From Proteles cristata cristata (Eukaryota > Chordata > Mammalia > Carnivora > Hyaenidae): a DNA stretch of 64,000 nucleotides. The notes under the pieces were generated by a model. It searched no databases, was not told where the DNA came from, and saw nothing but the letters and a program-made list of their open reading frames with translations. Position 1 is the first letter of the stretch. Each line of letters begins with the position of its first letter. The stretch lies in NCBI GenBank assembly GCA_017311185.1, contig JAESUZ010002553.1, positions 248,001-312,000 of the forward strand, read 5' to 3'. The position numbers and the translations under genes were made by a program. Of the stretch, positions 22,495 to 34,084 are shown in pieces.

Positions 22495-22690
22495 ATTCCC
22501 CATCAAATACGAGTGCATGGAGCTGTTTAATTATTTTGATGCTGATTTTGGTAACAGGTGCAGTTGCAAGTATGGGAAGACATTCTTTAAACTCTTGGCA
22601 TTACAGAAACATTGATTTTTGTTTACTTGTGTTTTGCACATGTATTTAATGACTTTGGTTTGAGTCGCTCCATTCTTCGCTAGGTATCAG
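22495..22690. promoter_or_regulatory. Candidate conserved AT-rich element
   Basis: Unique sequence with GCTGTTTAATTATTTTGATG, an E-box-like AACAGGTGCAG and TTTGTTTACTTGTG. The homeobox, E-box and forkhead site mix is enhancer-like; conservation is untested. Confidence 0.25.
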
Positions 22691-22839
22691 TGCATTGAAT
22701 TCTTAAGGGTGAAATTCAAGGGCAGCAGTCACGCCACATTGTCATCTCTCTCTCAGCACCCAGAACAGTGGCCAGCATGGAAAGGCCCAGAAAGTGTTTA
22801 TCAAATAACTAAAATAAGTAACATACCGTGTGATATTTA

Positions 22840-23012
22840 ATAGCACCCAGCAGTACCTGAGCACTTAACAGAAGGCCAGGTTCAGTCCTTATATTAACTC
22901 ACGGATCCTCCAATCACCATTGTGTGATCCCAGGTACGTGGGATTAGTAACTCTCCGCGTTGCTGCTGGCGGCCCTGAGATGCGAGCCCAGGCTGCCCGC
23001 ATCCACGATTGG
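22840..23012 (-). repeat. MIR SINE
   Basis: 'tacctgagcacttaacag', 'ccttatattaactcacgg', 'gatgcgagcccaggctgcc' follows antisense MIR. Confidence 0.75.
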
Positions 23013-23164
23013 CACTTTTAAACTGGACACGATACCACCTTGTTAAAGTCTGAAAATGTACCACCGTATGTGATACATTGCAAAAATTTGCAAGACTGCC
23101 GTTTTGTTCGCACTGAAATAAATCATTTTCCTCTGATGCCGTATAATAGCACCTAAAGTTTGGG

Positions 23165-23275
23165 TAACTGTAAGTTCCGTGAGAATGAAGATGTTGTCTT
23201 GTTAACTAGCTTATCTCATAAGCCTGGAACTCCATACATAGTGTGTGCTCAATAAATGTGTGTTGACGGTAAAAA
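23165..23275 (+). repeat. L2 LINE 3' end
   Basis: 'gtaagttccgtgagaatgaag', 'ccatacatagtgtgtgctca' and 'ataaatgtgtgttgac' match the L2 3' terminus in sense. Confidence 0.8.
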
Positions 23276-24990
23276 TCATCATACCTCAAGGGGTTCCAGT
23301 GATACTTGTGAAAGCGCCTAAGAGTAAGGCTTCTAAAACACTGAGGCAATTTCTGGCTTATATTTTATTTTTCTAAATGAAAGGATTCATGTGATATAGG
23401 TTGTGTCTCTGTGCGTGTGCATGTGTGTGTGGAAGGGGGTTTTGCATGTGCATGTACTGGGCCATTGTATGAAAAGGGAAGTGTCGTGATGTTCCCAATA
23501 CTGAAATAGGGGTGTTTGCCCTAGAGGGAATTTATGTTTACATATCACATTTGGAGATAGTTTTGCCTTCTTATATGGTCCTGAGTTACCTTAGACTCTC
23601 TATATAAAGACCCACCCACCCTCTAATAATTGATCAAAAGGTAATATGTGCACTCATTGTTGTCCCAGGTGAAGGTGGGTGCCTTTGTAGAGAGAACGGA
23701 GCATAAGTAAATCTGTGGTCAGATAAGAATATGTGGTTGAGATGGGGTGAGCACATGAAGCCCTCCTCTGAGACTGAAATTCAAGTGGAATTTCAGGAGC
23801 TTAGGAGGGAAATTTGCGGTAGGGGACTCCCTCTGGATGGAGGAGGCAGTGTGGTTTGGAATGTAATTGGTAGAAGGCTAGAACCGTTTAGAATCAAACC
23901 CCAGCAGATTGATCAATATTATTTGGAGAACTCCTTCGGCAGAAAGGGTCTTCCTGTCTAGAGTGCCAATATTCACCTGGAACACAGTAGCGTGGCTGAC
24001 TCGATCACCTCGCCAATCAAGTCTCACAGAAAAGTAACAGCACTCCGGACAGCATGTAGCAGACAGAAGTCAAGAATAGGCTTTGTTTCGTTTGGTCTGG
24101 TGCATCGGGTTAAGAATCTGTGACATTCTTCCAGTGATGGAGCAGGTATGAGGTGGATGATCATACCCCCCTTCTTTGCCTGCATCCCATGCACTGTGGG
24201 GATTTGGAAGAGAACACGATAAGGGAGGCAGAAGTATAGGGGTAGAGGTCTTAGTCCTCTGGAAGGGCTGGGCCTGGCACTCACTGCAAAGGGTCGATGA
24301 GTTTAGCAAATCTCTCTTGCCTTGACTTTCCCCTTTGAGGATAAGGGAAGCCATCCTGATACTGCCCCAGGTTTGAAGGGATTCAGGAATTCTGCCTCAT
24401 GTTAACAAAGCTGACAGGAGCTCGGAGTCCTCCAGCACGCTGGCGTGTGAACAGTCAGCTGGGACAGGGAAGCCCATGCGTGCTCCTAAGGGAGGCTCGT
24501 GGCGCAGAATCTGCTTGGCCGCAACTGCCCAGCGAGCCTGGAATCCCAATGTGAGGGTGGCTTGTTCTCTCAAATGGCCGATGACGCCAGGTTTCTGGGC
24601 TCACACCCATCAGTGGCTTAGTGATCTTCTTCCTACCAGGAAGAACCGTAATAAACATCCCAACAATGGAGAACAGTGAACTTGCGTACTGCATTTCTTC
24701 CAGTGGGTGAGCCAAGCACTGATGAAGAAAGACCAAATGTGCACCAAGAAGGCAGCTAGGGTTTGACAGAGGGAATGGCCATGGACAGCATCCCGTTCAT
24801 GTTGCTTCGGGCTCCTACACTGATGCCGGTTTTTGTTGTCTTGTGCCCTGTGGTGATGAGCTGGTGTTCCCAGGAAGCAACGAGGAGAGCTCTTCAAGTT
24901 CATGCCTCTGGGAGTATCTCTGGTTCTTCACTTGATCTCTCGTGTCATTGTCCTCTCTAGAACAGTTATCTTTAATGGTATTCATGTTTC
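23276..24990. other. Unassigned 1.7 kb, no gene recognised
   Basis: Slightly higher GC than the neighbourhood around 24400-24900. Frames of 86-97 codons on the minus strand (24024-24903) overlap and do not resemble known proteins. No repeat family recognised. Confidence 0.4.
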
Positions 24991-25002
24991 AAAACTAAAT
25001 TG

Positions 25003-25219
25003 ATGGGCATCTGGGTAGCTCAAGCAGTTGAGTGTCTGACTTCGGCTCAGGTCATGATCTCATGGTTCATGGGTTCCAGCCCCTTCTCCGGCTCTGTGAT
25101 GACAGTTCAGAGCCTGGAGCCTGCTTCAGATTCTGTGAGTCCCTCTCTCTGCCCCTCCCCTTTGTCTCTCTCTGTCTCTCAAAATTAAATAAAAATGTTA
25201 AAAATTTTTGAAAAAAATA
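25003..25219 (+). mobile_element. CAN SINE, class A
   Basis: Target duplication with one change (aaaactaaattg at 24991-25002, aaaactagattg at 25220-25231). Body 'cttcagattctgtgagtccc', tail 'ctctcaaaattaaataaa'. Confidence 0.95.
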
Positions 25220-25231
25220 AAAACTAGATTG

Positions 25232-25745
25232 TGAAGCCTGATCCTTGACAATGTTAATATGGCTAGTTATGTTACTATTCTTTAAATGTTTACAGTGTAT
25301 GGCAAGATGCCAAGTCCCTAAATATTTTGGCAGGTAGTAACAGGAATATAGATACTCTTCATCTGTTTTTACCGTATGCAGTTTCTATCTGGGCACGTCC
25401 ACACGGGAACCACCTTGCCACATACTGATTGTCCAATGCAAGGGTGATCAGAGACTAGGAAGGGGTCAGAGGTTTCCTAGAAAACTGCCCACCGGTCTTG
25501 TGAGGTGGGAACCTGTGTGACTGTCGTAGGCAAACATGTCTGTGTAACTTATGGAAACCATGACCGCGCCCTGGTTCTTGGGAACCAGACCCCAGACACG
25601 AGCGCTGATCTCTGTGTCAGCTTTGCTAGACGTGGTCGTGGGTGGCCCTTTCATCCCATTGCTACCAGGGCATAAAACTGGCTTTGCCTCACTCCTACGC
25701 CTAAGCCCATGATTGCCCACAAATGTAAACATTGACTGTACGGTT
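25232..25745. other. Unassigned unique sequence
   Basis: Nothing recognised. Confidence 0.4.
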
Positions 25746-25760
25746 CAGAGAACTATTTTT

Positions 25761-25986
25761 TTAAATTTTTTTAAATGTTTTTTTATTTATTTCTTGGAGA
25801 GAGAGAAAGAGACAGCATGAGCAGGGGAGGGTCAGAGAGAGAGGGAGTCACAGACTCTGAAAAAGGCTCCAGGCTCTCAGCTGGCAGTCAGCACAGAGCC
25901 CGACGAGGGGCTCGAACCCACGAACCCCCAGATCATGACCTAAGCGAAAGTCGGACGCTTAACCGACTGAGCCACCCAGGCGCCCC
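25761..25986 (-). mobile_element. CAN SINE, class B
   Basis: Antisense copy with class B markers (GGGAGTCACAGACTCTG, GGCAGTCAGCACAGAGCC). Target duplication cagagaactattttt (25746-25760) and cagagaagctattttt (25987-26002). CpG-rich head preserved. Confidence 0.95.
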
Positions 25987-26089
25987 CAGAGAAGCTATTT
26001 TTGACCAGCAGGCCAAGTGATTGTTCTAAAGACCTTAAATTGTTTGAAATATTTAAGGTCTTGATCCTTTCCTTTGCTGAAAGCTATGT

Positions 26090-26320
26090 AGATATGTGTG
26101 TGTGTGTATACATATAATATGTGCATACATAAATATATACACATGTGTACATATATAATGTAGCTGATACACGTATACATATATATATGCTTAACATGTA
26201 TACATGTAACCTATACTGTATAGACATATTATTCACGTACCTATATGAATGCATGTTTGTGTATACGTACATATATACATGCATACATTTATGTGGGGGG
26301 GGGTGTGTGTATGTATATTT
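26090..26320. repeat. TG/TA/ATAC-rich simple repeat region
   Basis: Mixed (TG)n, (ATAC)n and TA runs with a G10 run at 26295-26304. It produces false Tyr/Ile/Cys-rich frames on both strands. Confidence 0.9.
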
Positions 26321-26574
26321 ACAAAAAAAGGTTGATTAGGAAAATATATACCTTAGAATTTAGTAAGAAAGAAGCTGTGCTCCAATTTTATGATTAAACA
26401 AGAAACTTTGGGAAAGAGAATCTTAATCTCAGCTACATCATTAACTTTCTGACCCTAACCTTCATGTGAGTGACCCACTGTCACTTACTGCATGGTAGGA
26501 GGGCATCATTGTTAAAGCCTGAACTGGCATTATATTCTGGAAATAGGTATTTATCTTTAATCCATGGTAAATTA

Positions 26575-27040
26575 TGTTAGCTTTCTGTGGCTGCCACAGC
26601 GAGTTACCAGCACTTGCATGGTTTAAAAGAGCAGAAATTTATTTTCTCATAGTCTGGAGTCCAGAAGTCTGAAATCCAAGTGTCTGCAGGGCCACACCCT
26701 TCATGGCTCTTGAGGAGGGTCTTTCCGGCCTCTTCCAGAGCCAGGTGTGGCGGCAGGTCCTGGGCAGGCAATGCTTGACCTGTAGACTGGACCCTCCGGC
26801 CACATGGCAGCCTTCTTCTCCCTGTGTCTTCACATCCTTTCCCTCTGTGTGTCTGTCGCTGGGTCCAAATTTCCCCCTTTTTATAAAACATCAGCGCTGT
26901 GGGATTATAGCTGCCTCAGTGTCCTCAACTTCGTAACATCAGCAAAGAGTCTTGTCTCCCAGTCAGGTCACGTTCTGAGGTTCTGGGGTTAGCACTTCAA
27001 CATATTTTGGGGGGTTAGGAACACAGTTCAACCTATAACA
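26575..27040 (-). mobile_element. MaLR LTR, MLT1C-like
   Basis: On the minus strand it opens TGTTATAGGTTGAACTGTGT and has 'atatgttgaagtgctaaccc'; its 3' end is 'aagaaaaatttc... gcagccacagaaagct' like (plus strand 'ttctgtggctgccacag' and 'gcagaaatttattttctcat'). Order and length fit MLT1C. Confidence 0.8.
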
Positions 27041-27299
27041 AAAGTTCTAAATGGAAAAATAAAAAAATATATGTTAAAAGATATGTTGCTAAGGTATCTA
27101 ACCATGAACAAGGTTCCAAGTCTGGTTATCTATGTCCACAAGTTTTAAGTAGATTAACTACATTTTTAACTTCATATGTTTTGAAATTACCATTTTTTAT
27201 ATTAGTTTATTTATTAAAGTGGAGAAACTGGTATTTGGCACTTCTAAAAAGATAAAGGACAATGGAAAAGAAATGAAATCTGAAATTTTGTTTACAAGA

Positions 27300-27590
27300 T
27301 ACCTCTATTTTTTTCTCTTTTTAAAACATTAATTTAAGTTACTTAACAGACAGTGTAGTCTTGGCTTCAGGAGTAGAACCCAGTGATTCATTTCTTACAT
27401 ATGACACCCAGTGCTCATCCCAAAAAGTGCCCTCCTAGATACCCGTCATCCATTTAACCCACCCCCCACCCACCTCCCTTCAGCAACCCTCAGTTCGTTC
27501 TCTGTTCAATATTTCATTTCTCTAAATTCTGATCCCAGCATCCCACCTCTACCCTCCCCCCCAGCCTTCCCCTCTTAGATTTTTGCCCTG
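27300..27590 (-). mobile_element. Carnivore L1 3' UTR fragment
   Basis: 'acagtgtagtcttggcttcag', 'gacacccagtgctcatcccaa', 'agtgccctcctagatacccg' is the antisense of the carnivore L1 3' UTR; the same phrase cluster is at 9195-9260 and 35200-35250. No ORF2 sequence is attached. Confidence 0.85.
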
Positions 27591-28034
27591 TAAGACTGAT
27601 AGCAGGAACATTTATAAAGTGTCGTTATTAATTTTATTTTAACTACTGAGTATGGGTCAAATGGAAGCTGTCAAGCTGTGTGCCCGTATTTTCAGGTATG
27701 ATTCTGGCTGGAAACTGAGCTAGAGTTTCAGATTCTGAAGCTGAAAGAGGTGGATTGGGCGGGGGGAGGGGGGCGATCTTCTTTAATGCAGGAGCCCTGG
27801 TACCTTTGTAGTAGCTCTGGTTTTGTAGCCAATCCCAGCCATTTCAAGCATAGCTGTAAATATTCCCCCTTGGGGTGCTGTACTCCAAAAATGTGTTACT
27901 CGAGACACAGGCTGTAGGTAGCACTTCATTAAAAATACTTAATTTTAGTGGAACATGTAGCATTGCTTAAGGATATTTATTCTTGTAAATTTCTGAAATG
28001 GAGAAATCTACATTCTGTTTACATACGTGTTTTC
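27591..28034. other. Unassigned unique sequence
   Basis: Holds a G-rich run GGGCGGGGGGAGGGGGGCG at 27757-27775 that could form a quadruplex. Otherwise nothing recognised. Confidence 0.4.
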
Positions 28035-28092
28035 TTTCTCTCTCTCTCTCTCTCTGTTGCCGTCTCTGCATCTCTTGCTCTCTCTCTCAAGC
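28035..28092. repeat. CT-rich simple repeat
   Basis: Interrupted (CT)n. Confidence 0.9.
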
Positions 28093-29012
28093 CTTATGGA
28101 TGATGAGTCAATTCAAAATTAGTGATTTTTCTTGTTAATGAAAACCTGTGTACAATATTTCTGTTCAAAATGTTCATGAGCAGAGTCGACATTGAGAGCA
28201 GAAGCCCATTTGATGTAAAATGCCTCGAGATTCTCACGTATGCCACTGCCTGGCAAAGTCAGAAAAGGGTAAATAAATTACCCAGGCAATACCTTCTATG
28301 CCCTCTGGACTTATATGCCTTGTTAGTGTCTAAGGTTACAGAAAAAAGAAATGGAACGCTGGGGTTGCCACGGAGACACCCAAGTCCTGTCAACAGCTCT
28401 TGCTCTAATAGTGACAAATGGTACTTATTACATCAGGACTAATTTCATCGGATTCTGCTCAGATAAAGATACTTAACCTTTACTGATAAAATTGTGTCAT
28501 TATAATTACTTAGTCAAAGACCTTATTAGACAACAGTAGTCTATGTCCATAGATGCACATTTTATTGAGGTTTATTACATATTATGTTGACGGCATATTT
28601 TTAAGTTTGCTTTTTCTGCAACACCTTTGACTATTGGAAGAGACCTGCAGCAATGAGAATTTGGTTTTGTAGCTGCCTCCTTTGGAAAACATGAAAAGTG
28701 TGGTTTCTGCAAGGTCTGCTGAAAGGTTTTGTTCCATTTTATTTTCATTCCCTTCCTGTATCCTTTTTCTCTTAATTTTTTTTGTCTATGACTTGTTTTC
28801 ATAACCACCTTTGCTCTAGAAATTTGAAAGGCATGCATGCGTTCAGTACTTACTCTACTGATGATTACTCCCAAATTTTATATAGAAGCATGCAAACATA
28901 TTTTTCTAGTCATAAATGCCAAAAAAATTAAAAGGTATCTGTAGGTTTCTTGGGTGTGAGGTAAATAATTTGCTATGCTTTTAAGTTTGTTACTCTCCTC
29001 CTGCCTGAGCCT
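28093..29012. other. Unassigned unique sequence, possibly constrained
   Basis: No repeat. A plus-strand frame of 106 codons (28122-28442) starts with an ATG but matches no family I know and has no splice context. An RFX-like GTTGCCACGGAGAC lies at 28364-28377. Confidence 0.35.
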
Positions 29013-29013
29013 T

Positions 29014-29084
29014 ATTTCCATAGCAACTGTCTGGGACTTTCCATCATGATGATGGTGGCAACAGAATTGCTTGCCGCCATTTTG
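29014..29084. promoter_or_regulatory. Candidate RFX X-box and YY1 site pair
   Basis: ATTTCCATAGCAAC at 29014-29027 is one base from a classical X-box (GTTTCCATAGCAAC). GCCGCCATTTTG at 29073-29084 is a full YY1 site on the minus strand (CAAAATGGCGGC). They lie 45 bases apart in non-repeat DNA. Motif matches only; binding is inferred. Confidence 0.4.
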
Positions 29085-29419
29085 TTGTTTCACGAGAATA
29101 TCAATAACACATATTTGGACCTAGTTTATATTTAACTGAGTTCATCGGAAGTCATGCCATATGTCATTGAGTTCTTTATTTTATCTTTTGGTAGCCTGGC
29201 ATATGATAATAATTTTTCCAGGAGGGGTATGTGGGTGGTGTAACTAAACTGTGATCCTAAATGCAGGCAATGGAAGGCAATAAGGCTAGATACAGAAATT
29301 AACTCACAAAGCTGTACATTCTGCTTCATTTAAAGATGATGTGTTTTATCTAGTTAGAAGACTGTCTTTACCCTTATTTTTTAAAATATCAATGTATGTT
29401 TAAGAATATTTTTATTTCC
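29085..29419. other. Unassigned unique sequence
   Basis: Nothing recognised. Confidence 0.4.
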
Positions 29420-29605
29420 TTGGGTGCCTGGGTGGCTCAGAAGGTTGAGTATCTGATTCTTGATTTCAGCTCTAGCCATGATTCCAGAGTCATGGTATCG
29501 AGCCTCACTGGGCTCTCTGTGCTGAGCGTGGAGCCTGCTTTAAGATTCTCTGCCCCTCTCCCTCACTTCCACTCCTTCTCTGTCTCTAAATGAATTTAAA
29601 AGCTT
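29420..29605 (+). mobile_element. CAN SINE, older form
   Basis: Head 'gggtgcctgggtggctcag', then 'gctgagcgtggagcctgct' and 'taagattctctgcccctc', which is the older carnivore SINE arrangement lacking the extra CTGACAGCTCAGAGCCTGG block. Diverged, with no clear target duplication. Confidence 0.92.
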
Positions 29606-29718
29606 AAAAAATAATTCTTCTAGTTTCAATAAAATTGCCTGATACTCCATGAGCTCTTTTTTATCTGAAAGCACAGGATTTTGTGGGCTCCTGAATAGCT
29701 TTTTAAACTATTTTTCTT

Positions 29719-29945
29719 GGGCACCTGGGTGGCTCAGTCAGTTAAGCGTCCGACTTTGGCTCAGGTCAAGATCTCACAATTCATGGGTTCAAACCCTGTG
29801 TCAGGCTCTGTGCTGACAGCTAGCTCAGATTCTGGAGCCTGCTTCAGATTCTGTATCTCCCTGTTTCTCTGACCCTCCCCTGCTCATGCTGTCTCTCTCT
29901 CTCTCTCTCTCAGAAATAAATAAAATATTTTTAAAATTTTTAAAT
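29719..29945 (+). mobile_element. CAN SINE, intermediate between classes A and B
   Basis: Target duplication aaactatttttctt (29705-29718) and aaaccatttttctt (29946-29959). It has class A 'cttcagattctgtatctccc' but class B 'ctgaccctcccctgctca' and 'cagaaataaataaaata'. Confidence 0.95.
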
Positions 29946-29959
29946 AAACCATTTTTCTT

Positions 29960-32174
29960 AGTGTTTTAATTATGTCAGTGTTTTACTTTTTCACTCTTTA
30001 TTGGTAGTGCAATTTAATTTTTTCTTTTATCCCACCAATTCAATTTCATGCAATATTTCACTTTCTATTTACAATGTTTAATTCAGGAAACATTATTTTT
30101 TTATCCCTACCAAATCAATTTGTCTTTATCCCAGTTTGTCTCTTTATCTTAGTTCTAATTTTGTATATGCAGTGCCTTTTTCATTTATGTTGGGATCAAT
30201 AAGACATTTTCTAAAACCGTGTACTGTGTGTGCTTTCTTCTAAAATATTCATGCTTTGCCTTCCAGTGCTTTCAGTTCTTAGCAAAACAGACCTCTCCTT
30301 CACTGAAAATAAATCCTCTGTTCTTGTGTCCATAGTCCCCTTCCACCTTCCCTGGAATGGTTCAAAATTCTCCTATGCTCAGGTCTGGAACTGTAAGATT
30401 TGGATTCACATATACTGTAGTTTATTTGGGCATCTTCGCATTTAATCTGAGCTTCAGTCAAAACTGGCTGGTGGATTAAACATGAACTCTTTTACGCAGG
30501 GTGTTTGCCAAGGTGTTGGCCTGTGCTCTGTGCTCTGGCCAACCTGACTTGCCCATCTTTCCAGCTAGACAGTTTGCCAGGATGCGAGGTAAATAATGTA
30601 AACTCTGCTCAACACACTTGATTCTCTGGTGTCATTTGACCTTTTCGTGTTCATGGAGGTTCTTTATTCCCTTCTAGACCCCTGTGTTATTACATCAGGG
30701 GCTACTCCCAAGGGAGTTCTCTCCTCTTTTATTGAGAAACCATCCTGTGGAAGAAAGAGTCACACACAGTCAATCATCTGTGTTTCAGTGTGCATGAGTA
30801 TTTGATACACTGAGTGATTCTAGGCAAGGGATTTCTCATTTGGGACCTCATTTTCCTCATTCATATATGAGGATCCTGATGGAGAGCAAACATTTTTCTT
30901 AAGAATAAATGACATAATATATATGACAACGTTTCTTATATTTTATTACAGTGATCACTCATATCCATGACTTAGGGTGACTTATCTGACATGGATTTTT
31001 CTTTAAAAATCTTATGACTATTATTTATCAAGCACAGTGATTATTATTTACTGAGTTAAACTGAATTAAGGTTGTCTTGTATACCTAGAGCCATACTAAA
31101 AAAATCTGGGTGTTGATTGTAGCTAAATATAATTCAACTACTGCAAGATAAAATCTGAGTTATTTACTGTCTGATATGGACATAATATGTAGTTCTATAT
31201 ATCTCTTTGTTTTTCTTGTCTTTATCAAATATCAAATCCAATATTCGATTAGACACAATAATTAACTTGTCATGTTTCAGAAATGAATTCTAGTGTCTTT
31301 TCTGCTGTACTCAGAAATTCAGTATTTCTTTGCAAAATCTTTACGATTATTTAAACCTCACTTATTTGCTCTGTCTTATCTCAAAAATGGCTTTTAAGCA
31401 AAAGGAACAAAATCTTGTGAAAGATTATATATTGTCAATGAAAATAAAAGCAAGCATATAGATAGCAACTCAGTTCTTACGATTTTATAATGCTATTAAA
31501 AGAGTAGTTTTAGGAAATTTTTTACTCATTTAAGAATGGTTGGTTATATAGGAAATGAAAACATAGACACCAGTATTATATATATAATCTGATGCCTCAA
31601 CCACATCAGACCAATGTCACCTTTTCAGATGACAGAATATTGGGTCAAAAAGTCCTGAAGGAATATTAAGCATTTCAGGGTCCTTTGATTTGTACATACA
31701 GTGGTAGTTACATGAGAAGTTCTTGAATCTTAAAAAATTATTTTTTTGCACAAAATGTCATTAAATGATGATATTTTGAATGTTACGTCTATTGCCCTCT
31801 CTGTCTTCCTAAAAAATCCTACATTTATTCTGCAAGTATCTTGCTCTAAATGCAACCACTAGAGAGTACTGTAACACCTAGGCACCATCAGTCATGAAAT
31901 ATTATTGTAATTTTTCAATATAGTATCTTCATTATTTTCTTTTACTTTACTAATTCAAGCAACTCAGTTGACCTTAATATGAGTCCCCATAATTTTCTTT
32001 GCAAATATCTGAATGTGATTCCTCCCCACCAAAGTCCTGAGTTGGTCAAATTATTATTTTTCATTTTTATCTTACTCTGTCTTGAAATAGAAAATGTATG
32101 TTTCTGTCCTGCCTCCATACTATTTGCCTGCTTATTTTGGTAAAACAACATTTACAGAAGAAATGATCAGAGGA
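29960..32174. other. Unassigned AT-rich 2.2 kb
   Basis: No gene or named repeat. A weak MIR-like order at 30830-30960 ('ctaggcaagggatttctc', 'cctcattttcctcattc') is possible. Confidence 0.4.
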
Positions 32175-32290
32175 ATGCCTGCTTTGTTTACAAGATGGAA
32201 ATTCAACAAGCATCCATTAAACACCAAGAACCTACCAAACGCAGGGCACTGTTCAGCGTGTGTGTGTACAAACAATTGCAAGCCTTCCCC
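32175..32290 (-). repeat. Possible L2 3' end
   Basis: 'aacaagcatccattaaacacc', 'aacgcagggcactgttcagc' resembles antisense L2 terminus. Weak. Confidence 0.45.
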
Positions 32291-32299
32291 TTAAGTCAA

Positions 32300-34084
32300 T
32301 AAAGGCCATGCAGACAAATGAAGACATGACCTTGGGCTGAGCAGGTCAGGTCAAGAGATTGGCACAGAAGAAGGGGACCAGGGATTGGGGATGGGGATGA
32401 AGCCAGCACCGAGTAGGGAGGTCAGGAAGACACCACAGCAGAAATAGAGAAGTGAGAGAGAACCGAATCTAGAACAATGGTTGGAATAGAAAAAGTTAAA
32501 CCAAAGATGTGCAATACAGAAAAAAAAAAAAAAGAATGATCCTAATGTCCACACAAGGCAGGACTTTTCAGGGTATAAGTGAAGTAGAGTATGCAGGTCA
32601 TCTCATTAAAAAGAAATGTTTGCATGCCCGATTTAATGGGATCTGGATTGTGAATGGCCTCTCATACCAGTTATAGGAGTTTGAATACTATTTATGGTGT
32701 CACAAGGTCGTAACCTTCTTTCCACCTAAAAAAAAAAAATCCAAGCTATAACACACACAGGTCATTAATAAAAGCAGATGGTACTGTATAACTTAAGCAT
32801 ATAATTTTTATTTCTCAGTTACACCATAATAAATCTGGGTGAGGGGATAGTATGACAGGGACGCATGACATGGTTGTGACTTCCCAGGGCTAGGGTCGGG
32901 TGGCGGTGTATATAGAAATGATAGTGGGGGCGGGAAAAACATAGACAGAAAGTGGCCTATGGAGCATGAGAAGGTCTCCCATGGTCTCACATGCCTACTA
33001 GGGAGCATCTGTGAAAGGTGCCTCTTAGTGATGACAAGGATGTGGGCTGTTGTGCAGATCAGAGCTCATTTCTTTCTCTGGGCCCTGAACAACTTCCTTG
33101 TATAGGTCTGAGTTAATTCCCCTGTCCCCTTCCCCCTCCCCCCCCGCCCCCAGCCCAGGACCCCAGACCTCTCTGTTCTGGTATTCCTCGCAGCCTCCTA
33201 CTCACTCAGCACACCCATCACACTGTGCTCCTTGCAAACCCCTGGTCTGTCTCTGGCATCTTCCAAGTAGTCATCCGGCCCCAGGAAATTTTTTGGCTTC
33301 TCTACCGTTTCTTCGCTTCCTCTTCAGATAGGTGTTGAAGTTAGTATAGAATTTGAGCTGTAGTGTAAACAGCCTAACAGTGGGACCCCCACCTTTTAGA
33401 GAGCCCCACCGATGGGACTACAGACAACAATATCCTCTGATATTGAGCCGTTTACACTGCTATTTTGTACTAGAATGTGAGTTAAGTTCTGTCTTTTCTT
33501 TCTTATAATAACTTACAAACTCATGACTCTCATTTAATTACAATGATAAAAAGCCTCTGGTTGGAAAAAAAAATCCATCTCTTTTTTTATATAATAAGCT
33601 TCAGTAGTAACATTAATACAGTTTATTGAGTGCCTAATGTGGACAAAACATGTCCAGATCAAATTCTAAGTGTTTTCTCTTTCTCCTGAGTAATTTCTTC
33701 TTGGCTTCCACAAATCACACCTAGTGTCTATAGACTCCATCCTGGAGAAGTTTCAGGTATATATCACAAATCCTTCCATACGTCACTGTGGATATATAGT
33801 TTGTTGACGGTGAGAAAATGCTCTCTCAATTACTCAAAGATATTTATATGCTGCATAAAGCTGTAACTGTTGAATATTTCTTCCTTCTTCCTCCTATGCC
33901 TTGATATGACACTTTAGCTTTGAGGCCTTGCCATTCACCTGGTGCCTTATCTCAACACTCAGTAGCCTCAGGCAGGTCTGTGTTGAGTTACTAGTTCAGG
34001 ATCCTCCCTGTGCTGTGATTATAATAATCTGTGATTTTCAACACATGTCTATATTGCTAACTGGATCCGTGGATCTCACAGTGT
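32300..34084. other. Unassigned unique sequence with a C-rich run
   Basis: No gene recognised. It contains the C-tract at 33119-33156 listed separately. Confidence 0.4.
33119..33156 (-). other. Potential G-quadruplex (C-tracts on plus strand)
   Basis: Six C runs of 3-8 bases separated by 1-3 bases (runs start near 33119, 33126, 33132, 33138, 33147 and 33154). The minus strand meets the usual four-tract quadruplex rule, and the plus strand could form an i-motif. Confidence 0.6.

Noticed and set aside
24440..24930. Possible exon or retro-copied transcript in a GC-richer stretch
   Set aside because: Frames on the minus strand overlap, with no family similarity, no A-tail and no target duplication.
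25775..26020. Plus-strand frame beginning MFFYLFLGERERDS
   Set aside because: It is the translation of an antisense SINE body. The same peptide-like pattern recurs at 37473-37790 and 49024-49227 for the same reason.
26084..26339. Tyr/Ile/Cys-rich frames on both strands
   Set aside because: Produced by the TG/TA/ATAC simple repeat.
28122..28442. 106-codon frame in unique DNA
   Set aside because: No recognisable family and no coding-like features. Kept only as a note within an unassigned region.
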